The notes beneath the pieces are model-generated. The model saw only the letters and a program-made list of their open reading frames with translations. It was not told the DNA's origin and searched no databases. A stretch of DNA of 64,000 bases from Lachnospiraceae bacterium. GTDB lineage: Bacteria; Bacillota; Clostridia; Lachnospirales; Lachnospiraceae. The DNA lies in contig CAJTFW010000001.1 of assembly GCA_910575445.1 (NCBI GenBank), positions 1-64,000 on the forward strand, written 5' to 3'. Within the stretch, counting starts at the first letter, position 1. Each line of letters starts with the position of its first letter. The position numbers and the translations under genes were made by a program. Positions 32,605-39,428 of this stretch are shown here, in pieces.

Positions 32605-33237
32605 ATGAGAAAAATCGTATGCTTTGGAGACTCAAATACGTATGGCTATATCACAGAGACTGGAAGAAGATATAAGAAGAAAGTGCGCTGGCCGGGAAGA
32701 CTTGAAAAGCTGTTAGGAGATTCCTATCAGGTTGTAGAAGAAGGGCTGTGCGGTCGAACAAGTGCCTTTGAAGATAAGACAGAGCCAGGGCTATGCGGAC
32801 TGGACAGTATAGAACGCGTAATAAAGGAGCAGGAGCCTTTGGACCTTTTGATAGTGATGCTTGGGAGCAACGACTGCAAGACACAGTTTGGCGCTGCGGC
32901 AGAGGAGATTACCGAAGGCGTAAAAAAGGTGATACAAAAGGCAAGAGAAAGCAGCAGTGAAGAATTTGATATACTTCTGATTGCACCAGCCATGATGACA
33001 GAGCGGATTGCAGACAGTGGCTTTGGGTCAGAGTTTGATATGCGCTCGGTTGCTGTATCAAGAGAGCTGGCTAAGAATTATCAGGCGCTAACAGAGCATG
33101 AGAAGATAAACTTTTTAGATGGTTCTTTGGTAACTAGAGTTGGAGAGGCTGATGGATTGCATCTGGCAGAGGAAGGACATCAGATGCTTGCAGAAGCAGT
33201 CTATCAGAAAATACTGGAGATAATGGAACATGAGTGA
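32605..33237 (+). CDS. SGNH/GDSL-type hydrolase
   Basis: A 210-residue intracellular hydrolase. The blocks are clear: IVCFGDSNTYG (nucleophile Ser), EEGLCGRTSAF (Gly), VMLGSNDCK (Asn) and DGLHLAEEGHQ (Asp and His). No signal peptide. Such enzymes remove acyl or acetyl groups from varied substrates; the real one is not predictable. It sits between jetC (17-base gap) and mcrB (8-base overlap), so it is in a single operon with two DNA defence systems. That location suggests, but does not show, a defence-related role. Confidence 0.9.
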   Translation: MRKIVCFGDSNTYGYITETGRRYKKKVRWPGRLEKLLGDSYQVVEEGLCGRTSAFEDKTEPGLCGLDSIERVIKEQEPLDLLIVMLGSNDCKTQFGAAAEEITEGVKKVIQKARESSSEEFDILLIAPAMMTERIADSGFGSEFDMRSVAVSRELAKNYQALTEHEKINFLDGSLVTRVGEADGLHLAEEGHQMLAEAVYQKILEIMEHE

Positions 33238-34768
33238 CATCTTATCATCTTTTGACTGCAATCTGATATTATATGGCCCGCCAGGGACCGGCAAGACTTA
33301 CCACACAGTGCTCTATGCAGTGGCTATCTGTGATGGAAAATCGCTAGAAGAAGTAAAAGCAATGCCATACACAGAGGTGTTAAAACGTTTTCAGGAGCTG
33401 AAAACACCGGATACTGGCAGAATTGCCTTTACTACTTTTCACCAGTCCTATGGATACGAAGAATTTATCGAAGGGATTCGACCACGGGTCGAAGAAGAAA
33501 ACAGTGGAAAACTTAGTTATCAGATTGTGCCTGGAGTGTTTAAACAATTTTGTGATGAGGTTAGAAATCGTGCAGTGACCGTTAGCTCTGCCTGTTCGAA
33601 TATCAAAGAAAATCCGACTATCTGGTGTGTACTTCTAGATGGCACAGGACATTCTGAATTAAAGACACATTGCTTTACCAATAATGAAATTCGAATAGGA
33701 TGGAGAGACTGGGACGAGCGAATTACAGAAGACACCAAACAACTAAATGATTTAACAAGAGCAGTCCTGATAAACTTCCAGGAAAATATGGAAAAAGGCG
33801 ATATAGTCTTAATAGAAAAAAATAATACTTCGATTGATGCGATTGGCATTATTGATAGTGATTATAAGTATGATAAAGAAGGATATGAAAATTATCCAAG
33901 AAAACGAAAAGTTCGATGGATTGCTAAAAATATTGATGAAGATGTTGTAGCACTAAATGGTGGAAAACGTTTAGGGCGCTTGACCGTTTATCCTTTTCCT
34001 TCTAGAAGAATTGACCTGGTAGGAATTATGCATTTGATTCAAAAATATGATAAAGGCAGCCATTTTACCGTACAGGAAAAAGAGAGTCCATGTGTCTTTA
34101 TTATCGATGAGATTAACCGTGGAAATATCTCTCGTATCTTTGGAGAGCTGATTACACTTATCGAAAAGACCAAGCGAAGAAAAGCCAAGGAGGAGATGTC
34201 TGTAACACTGCCCTATTCAGGCGATACTTTTAGTGTGCCGCAAAATGTCTATCTTCTAGGGACGATGAATACCGCAGACCGCTCGATAGCGCTGATGGAT
34301 ACAGCGCTTCGCAGGCGATTTTCCTTTATCGAGATGATGCCGGATACAGAGGTGTTAAAAGGTATTGAGATTACAGAGGGAAGTGAGATACTTGACATCT
34401 CTAAAATGCTTTCTATTATCAATGAACGAATTGCCTATCTCTATGACAGAGAACATATGATAGGACATGCATTTTTTGTTCCGCTTCGAGAAGATGCTTC
34501 CATAGAGCGACTTGCGGCTATTTTTCTAAAACAAGTGATCCCACTTTTACAGGAATATTTCTATGAGGACTATGAGAAAATCCAGTTGGTATTGGGCGAT
34601 AATGAAAAAAGTCAAGATACCTATAAATTTATCTTAGACACCAAAATAAAAGTCCAGGAAATCTTTAATGGAAGTCCAGGGATTGATTTGCCGGAGAAGC
34701 GATATAAGATACAAAAGGATGCCTTTTTCAAGCTTAACAGTTATAAGGAGATTGGCGAAGGGTTATAA
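33230..34768 (+). CDS. mcrB: McrB-type AAA+ GTPase of a type IV restriction system, with an inserted domain
   Basis: A 512-residue AAA+ protein. Walker A (LYGPPGTGKTY, residues 16-23) is at the very N-terminus, so the usual N-terminal DNA-binding domain is missing. Walker B is CVFIIDEINRGN (about 287), and the McrB signature MNTADRSIALMDTALRRRF lies at about 345-363. Between them, about residues 115-270, is an extra domain containing TIWCVLLDGTGHSE, RIGWRDWDE, MEKGDIVLIEKN and IDAIGIIDSDY, which resembles EVE/PUA-like readers of modified bases. The domain order is thus AAA+ interrupted by the reader. It pairs with the McrC nuclease 14 bases downstream and likely targets methylated DNA. Confidence 0.88.
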   Translation: MSDILSSFDCNLILYGPPGTGKTYHTVLYAVAICDGKSLEEVKAMPYTEVLKRFQELKTPDTGRIAFTTFHQSYGYEEFIEGIRPRVEEENSGKLSYQIVPGVFKQFCDEVRNRAVTVSSACSNIKENPTIWCVLLDGTGHSELKTHCFTNNEIRIGWRDWDERITEDTKQLNDLTRAVLINFQENMEKGDIVLIEKNNTSIDAIGIIDSDYKYDKEGYENYPRKRKVRWIAKNIDEDVVALNGGKRLGRLTVYPFPSRRIDLVGIMHLIQKYDKGSHFTVQEKESPCVFIIDEINRGNISRIFGELITLIEKTKRRKAKEEMSVTLPYSGDTFSVPQNVYLLGTMNTADRSIALMDTALRRRFSFIEMMPDTEVLKGIEITEGSEILDISKMLSIINERIAYLYDREHMIGHAFFVPLREDASIERLAAIFLKQVIPLLQEYFYEDYEKIQLVLGDNEKSQDTYKFILDTKIKVQEIFNGSPGIDLPEKRYKIQKDAFFKLNSYKEIGEGL

Positions 34769-34782
34769 GGCGGTAGAAAACC

Positions 34783-36072
34783 ATGAAGAGACTTTTAAGA
34801 GTCAAAGAGTATGAGCTTATCACCTGCAACCAGGACTACCAGGCAAAGTATGCCTGTCTCCCTTTGGAGGCTTTTAGCGAACTGGAAAATTTTATTCGCG
34901 CTGGTGTATGGGAAGACAGCGATGAAGACATTCTGCAATTTCTAAAACTTGGCTATCGTAAAGGTATCGGGCCAGTAATCTCGGTAAACAACTATGTAGG
35001 ACTAATACAGCTAAAGAGTGGATACCAGATTGAGATTTTGCCAAAGATTTCTTTTGGAGGAGAAGAAGACAGAGATGGTACACGGACAAAGCGCATTTTT
35101 ATCGGGATGCTAAAAGGTATGTTGGATATACCAGGAAAGCTATCTTGGGATGCCTCACTTCAGATAGAGCGGATGCCGCTTTGTGAAATATTTATCAGTC
35201 TGTATCTACAAAAAGTGGATGCCTTGCTGCGATGCGGACTAAAATCTGCTTATCTTCGCCAAGAAGACAACTTGCATTATTTTAAAGGAAAATTATTAGT
35301 AAGTGAGCATCTAAGGCAGAATATCGTACATAAGGAGCGGTTCTATACTACGTATGAGGAATACCATATCAACCGACCGGAGAATCAGATTCTAAAGGCA
35401 ACGCTTCTAAAACTTCAGAAAATATCAGACAGTGCGCAGAATCTAAAGAAGATTCGACAACAGCTTATGGCTTTTGGGCAGGTGGAGGCATCGGTGCATT
35501 ATCAAAAGGATTTTGCAAAGGTTGTGATTGACAGAAGTACCCAAGCCTATAAAGGGTTGATGCGCTGGTCGTATGTGTTTTTGCTTGATAAAAGTTTCAC
35601 AGGTTTTTCAGGGGAAGTGACAGCAAAAGCGCTTCTTTTTCCCATGGAGCGGGTGTTTGAGGCATATATGGCAAAAGAGATTAGAAGGAAGTTTTCACAG
35701 GCGGGGTGGGAAGTATCCATACAAGATACTGGGTATTACCTTTTTGACACGCCGCAAAAATTCGCACTTAGACCGGATTTGGTGATAGAAGGAAAAGACG
35801 GGCGAACGATTATTATGGATACAAAATGGAAAAGACTTAATGCCACCAGACGCAACTATGGGATTGCACAGGGGGATATGTATCAGATGTATGCATATGC
35901 AAAGAAATATAGAGCGAACGAGGTGTGGCTTTTGTATCCGTTAGAAGATGAGCTAAAAGAGACAGAGCCAATTAGCTACCAGAGCGATGATGGGGTGAGA
36001 GTAAGCGTGTATTTCGTAGATGTGGCACATATACAAGAGAGCTTAGAAGAACTTTTAAAGTTTGTGGGATAG
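34783..36072 (+). CDS. mcrC: McrC-type nuclease subunit of a type IV restriction system
   Basis: A 429-residue protein. The N-terminal part (LRVKEYELITC, then GYQIEILPKIS) is typical of McrC bridging domains that dock on the McrB ring. The C-terminal PD-(D/E)XK nuclease core is RPDLVIEGKDGRTIIMDTKWKRL, given here in part as RPDLVI and IIMDTKWK, carrying Asp, Asp and Lys. The Ala-rich GIAQGDMYQMYAYAKKY helix supplies the Gln-Tyr motif. It cuts DNA when stimulated by McrB GTP hydrolysis. The downstream regulator gene starts 16 bases after the stop. Confidence 0.9.
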   Translation: MKRLLRVKEYELITCNQDYQAKYACLPLEAFSELENFIRAGVWEDSDEDILQFLKLGYRKGIGPVISVNNYVGLIQLKSGYQIEILPKISFGGEEDRDGTRTKRIFIGMLKGMLDIPGKLSWDASLQIERMPLCEIFISLYLQKVDALLRCGLKSAYLRQEDNLHYFKGKLLVSEHLRQNIVHKERFYTTYEEYHINRPENQILKATLLKLQKISDSAQNLKKIRQQLMAFGQVEASVHYQKDFAKVVIDRSTQAYKGLMRWSYVFLLDKSFTGFSGEVTAKALLFPMERVFEAYMAKEIRRKFSQAGWEVSIQDTGYYLFDTPQKFALRPDLVIEGKDGRTIIMDTKWKRLNATRRNYGIAQGDMYQMYAYAKKYRANEVWLLYPLEDELKETEPISYQSDDGVRVSVYFVDVAHIQESLEELLKFVG

Positions 36073-36088
36073 TGTAAAGGAGGCAGAG

Positions 36089-36805
36089 ATGAAGCAGGAA
36101 AAGGATGGGTGGCTGACACCGGTTCCCAAGCAGTCATTATCTAAGATGGTGGTTGAGAAAATAAAGGAGGGAGTTGTCTCAGGGGCGATTGCGCCAGGGG
36201 ATTTTCTGCCTTCAGAGGCGGAGCTTTCGGAGCGTTTTGGCGTTGGAAAGTCGAGTGTAAGAGAGGCGATTAAGATGCTAGAAGCGTTGGGGGTTGTGGA
36301 GATTTGCAAAGGGAATGGCAGCAGAATACGTACCAGTGTGGATACAACGGTGATGAATCCACTGATATTTCAGATGATTTTGCAAAGCAAGGAAGAGAGC
36401 AAAGAAAAGTTGGTGGAATTTCGCAAGATGATTGAAATATCAGGCAGTATGTTGGCGATTGACAAAGCAGACGAGGCAGATATTGAAAAGTTAAAGAAGA
36501 TTCATGAGAAAACCAAACAGGATTTTAAAAAAGGACGTGCAACCGTAGAAAATGATTTGGAATTTCATAAGGCTATCTATGAAAGCACACACAATCCATT
36601 TATTGTAAGTATTGGAGAGAGTTTAATGGAGCTTTTTCAGCCTTCGCTTGTTATCTCCAACCGGGATTATTCCAAGATTGTGACCGAAAATCATGATAAG
36701 ATACTAAAGGCCCTGATAGCGCGGGATAAAGAATTGATGGAGCAGGCGATTACAGATTCCCTGACACAGTGGAAAGAGCTGTCTTTAGATGTAAGTATGA
36801 ATTAA
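36089..36805 (+). CDS. FadR-subfamily GntR transcriptional regulator
   Basis: A 238-residue regulator. A winged helix-turn-helix at about 12-85 has the GntR pattern (PGDFLPSEAELSERFGV, SSVREAIKMLEALGVV). The all-helical FCD ligand-binding domain at about 100-225 has DLEFHKAIYESTHNPF, with a metal-binding type Asp/His pattern. AAAGGAGG at 36076-36083 fixes the start at 36089 rather than the in-frame ATG at 36062 inside mcrC. A large palindrome 97 bases downstream, just after a strong promoter for the next gene, is the probable operator, with a hydroxy or sugar acid as likely inducer. Confidence 0.9.
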   Translation: MKQEKDGWLTPVPKQSLSKMVVEKIKEGVVSGAIAPGDFLPSEAELSERFGVGKSSVREAIKMLEALGVVEICKGNGSRIRTSVDTTVMNPLIFQMILQSKEESKEKLVEFRKMIEISGSMLAIDKADEADIEKLKKIHEKTKQDFKKGRATVENDLEFHKAIYESTHNPFIVSIGESLMELFQPSLVISNRDYSKIVTENHDKILKALIARDKELMEQAITDSLTQWKELSLDVSMN

Positions 36806-36820
36806 ATAGAGAAGAAATAA

Positions 36821-36854
36821 GGGATTGCCAGAAATTGGCAGTCCTTTATTTTTT
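36821..36854 (+). terminator. Intrinsic terminator after the FadR-type gene
   Basis: GGATTGCCA (from 36822) pairs with TGGCAGTCC (36836-36844) with one G-U pair, followed by TTTATTTTTT (36845-36854). Confidence 0.75.
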
Positions 36855-36871
36855 GAAATTTCGGAAAATAA

Positions 36872-36940
36872 TTGACAAATTTTCTGATAAATGATATCCT
36901 ATATTCAGATAGCAGACATCAGATGTCTCATATCTGAATA
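36872..36940 (+). promoter_or_regulatory. Strong promoter with a 39-bp palindromic operator
   Basis: TTGACA (36872-36877), 17-base spacer, TATCCT (36895-36900). Immediately after lies a palindrome centred on 36921: outer arms TATTCAGATA (36902-36911) and TATCTGAATA (36931-36940), inner arms AGACATC (36914-36920) and GATGTCT (36922-36928); only two base pairs in between do not match. It covers the expected transcription start, a position for a repressor such as the neighbouring FadR-type protein. Confidence 0.8.
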
Positions 36941-36960
36941 CTGAAAAAGGAGAAGGAAGT

Positions 36961-37947
36961 ATGGCAAAGATTTATTATGATGATGATGCAGATTTGGGGT
37001 TGGTGATTGATAAGACGATTGCGATTATCGGATATGGCAATCAGGGAAGAAGCCAGGCATTGAATATGCGTGACTCCGGTGTGAAAAATGTGATTGTGGG
37101 CAGCCGCCACGATGAGTCGTATGAGCAGGCAAATGAGGATGGATTTATGGTCTATCCGATTGAGAAAGCGGTGAAAGAAGCAGATATTATCTTTCTTTTG
37201 TTACCGGATGAAGTGGCACCAGAGATTTACAGAGAACAGATAGAGCCCAATCTAGAAGAAGGAAATATATTGAACTTTGCATCGGGGTACAATATTACTT
37301 TTGGAAGAATTCAGCCACGCAAAGGGATTGATGTTGTGATGGCAGCACCACGGATGATTGGAAAAGGGGTGCGGGAGCTCTATGTAAAAGGGGAAGGCTC
37401 TCCGGCTTTTGTCGGTGTCCATCAGGATGCTTCCGGGATGGCGCTTGCATACGGAAAGGCGCTGTGTAAAGCGATTGGAGCGACAAGAAAAGGTGCGATT
37501 GAAGTAAGCTTTGACGATGAGACTTGTCTTGACTTGATGGCAGAGCAGGGAACTTGGCCGATTATCTACAATGTATTTGTAGAGGCATTTAAGCTTCAGG
37601 TGGAGATGGGGCATCCTGAAGAAGCAGTACTTATGGAGATGTATCTCTCCAAAGAGCCGGCGGTGATGATGGAGAAAGCAGCAGAAATCGGATTTTTCCG
37701 GCAGCTTCCCTATCACTCCAATACCAGTCAGTATGGACAGCTGACAGGATTTGAAGATGTGGATACCAGCCAGATACGAAGCTTTCTAAAGAATCGCTAT
37801 GACCGGATTCGCGGCGGTGTCTTTGCAGAGGAATGGGACAAAGAGCAACATGAGAAGAATCTAAGCACTTTAAAGAAACTAAAGGAGGACGCATTTCATT
37901 CGGAATTTACACAGGCAGAAGACCGGTTGAAGGCAAGACTAAAATAG
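36961..37947 (+). CDS. Divergent ketol-acid reductoisomerase-like oxidoreductase
   Basis: A 328-residue class I IlvC-like protein. The Rossmann motif is IAIIGYGNQGRSQALN; the knotted C-terminal domain keeps the two acidic metal ligands in DETCLDLMAEQ and the Ser in HSNTSQYG. Several active-site positions differ from genuine ketol-acid reductoisomerases: the AHG/SHG His is Ser (FASGYNITF), the catalytic Lys in APKxPGH is Arg and the GH is lost (APRMIGKGVR). The usual FGEQ is MAEQ. With a FadR-type regulator upstream and a GntP-type permease downstream, and no ilvB/leu genes nearby, it probably acts on another hydroxy acid in catabolism. The general fold call is firm; the reaction is unknown. 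Confidence 0.8.
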   Translation: MAKIYYDDDADLGLVIDKTIAIIGYGNQGRSQALNMRDSGVKNVIVGSRHDESYEQANEDGFMVYPIEKAVKEADIIFLLLPDEVAPEIYREQIEPNLEEGNILNFASGYNITFGRIQPRKGIDVVMAAPRMIGKGVRELYVKGEGSPAFVGVHQDASGMALAYGKALCKAIGATRKGAIEVSFDDETCLDLMAEQGTWPIIYNVFVEAFKLQVEMGHPEEAVLMEMYLSKEPAVMMEKAAEIGFFRQLPYHSNTSQYGQLTGFEDVDTSQIRSFLKNRYDRIRGGVFAEEWDKEQHEKNLSTLKKLKEDAFHSEFTQAEDRLKARLK

Positions 37948-37966
37948 AATATACAGGGGGTATTTT

Positions 37967-39304
37967 ATGGATATGATGGTATTTGTATGGCTGATGTTTG
38001 CAATCATAATTATATTGTTTACTATTTTGCAGATGAAATTAAATCCAGCGATTGCATTGGTTCTTGGAAGTATTTTTATGGGACTTGCTGCTGGGCTTGG
38101 GGCACCTGACACTATTTCACTGATTGGCAGCGGTTTTGGAAATCTGATGACAGGTATTGGACTGTCCGTGGGATTTGGGGTAATCTTAGGACAGCTTTTG
38201 TCGGACTCTGGAGGGGCTAAAGTTATAGCAGTCACTATGATACAGGCTACATCAGAGAAATATGCACTGTATGCCCTTGGCATCACCGCATTTTTACTGT
38301 CGATTCCGGTATTCTATGATGTGACTTTTGTTATCCTGATTCCACTTGCGATTGCGGTATCACGTCAGATACAAAAGCCTTTGCCTTATACGGTAGGTGC
38401 GATGATTATTGGAGCTGGTGCAGCACATACTCTGGCGCCACCGACGCCTAATCCACTGGCAGCTGCTGAGATTCTGCACTTTGACCTTGGAATTATGGTG
38501 CTTGTGGGGATTCTGCTAGGGTTAGTGGCTGCGGTGCTGGCAATGAAAATATTTTTTGTACTTCTTGATAAAGGCTTCTGGAATCAAGAGAAAGATGAGA
38601 CCGGAGTCGAAGTCTATGAAGAACATCATCATACAGAGAATGAAAAAGCACCTTCTTTTGGGATGGCATTAGTTCCTATCTTGCTTCCGGTAGTCTTGAT
38701 TTTGGTAGGAACGGTTATGGGAGCGATGATGGAAGAAGTTCCGGCATTTGTTAATTTCTTAAGCAATAAGACAACTGCACTTTTGATTGGTGCCCTGAGT
38801 GCTTATCTTGTGTCTGCCAAAGCATTAGATAAAGATGCAAGAGAACAATCCGCGACAGAAGCGCTAAAAAGCTGTGGTATCGTCCTTCTGATTACAGGAG
38901 CAGGTGGTTCTTTTGGAGCGATTATCAGCGCAACAGGACTTGCGGATATGTTGGCAGAAACCATTCAAAGTATCTCTGCTTCACCACTTATCGCACTTTT
39001 GCTTGCATTTGTGATTGCAGCTTTATTTCGGGTCGCTCTTGGTTCGGGGACGGTTGCTTCTATTACTACGATGACCATTATGGCTTCTGTGCCAGCAGCT
39101 GTGGGTATGCATCCTGTATGGATGGCGATTGCCTGCCTGTCAGGGTCTCTAAGCTGTGGGCATGTCAATGACAGTGGTTTTTGGGTTAGTACAAATCTGT
39201 CGGGCTTTACAGTAACTGGAGGGTTGAAAAGTTATACATTAGGGAATGCGATTACGGCATTTATTGCGATGCTGTTTGCGATGATAGGGTGTCTGATTTT
39301 TTAA
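37967..39304 (+). CDS. GntP-family organic/sugar acid:H+ symporter
   Basis: A 445-residue membrane protein with about 12-14 hydrophobic segments. Family signatures include LGSIFMGLAAGLG, the GAAHTLAPPTPNPLAAAEIL loop (a family hallmark), SGTVASITTMTIMA and the C-terminal GHVNDSGFW. GntP permeases import gluconate, glycerate or related hydroxy acids. It starts 19 bases after the IlvC-like gene, behind a GGGGGTATTTT-type ribosome binding site, so it is co-transcribed with it under the palindromic operator. It supplies the probable substrate of the enzyme upstream. Confidence 0.92.
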   Translation: MDMMVFVWLMFAIIIILFTILQMKLNPAIALVLGSIFMGLAAGLGAPDTISLIGSGFGNLMTGIGLSVGFGVILGQLLSDSGGAKVIAVTMIQATSEKYALYALGITAFLLSIPVFYDVTFVILIPLAIAVSRQIQKPLPYTVGAMIIGAGAAHTLAPPTPNPLAAAEILHFDLGIMVLVGILLGLVAAVLAMKIFFVLLDKGFWNQEKDETGVEVYEEHHHTENEKAPSFGMALVPILLPVVLILVGTVMGAMMEEVPAFVNFLSNKTTALLIGALSAYLVSAKALDKDAREQSATEALKSCGIVLLITGAGGSFGAIISATGLADMLAETIQSISASPLIALLLAFVIAALFRVALGSGTVASITTMTIMASVPAAVGMHPVWMAIACLSGSLSCGHVNDSGFWVSTNLSGFTVTGGLKSYTLGNAITAFIAMLFAMIGCLIF

Positions 39305-39364
39305 ATGTTAAAAGAAACACCTCTCAGTTCTTACTAAGCGCCGCTTATAATTACTACTTAATTC

Positions 39365-39393
39365 TTGCGCGAACGCTGCTTTTACTATATAGT
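39365..39393 (+). promoter_or_regulatory. Promoter for the helicase gene
   Basis: TTGCGC (39365-39370), 17-base spacer, TATAGT (39388-39393), 35 bases before the ATG. Confidence 0.55.
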
Positions 39394-39428
39394 GATATAT
39401 AGGAAAAACTAGGATTTGGTGAAGAATT

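Noticed and set aside
36961-37947. Ordinary biosynthetic ilvC
   Set aside because: Key catalytic His and Lys are replaced and no branched-chain amino acid genes are near; context is a sugar/hydroxy acid unit.
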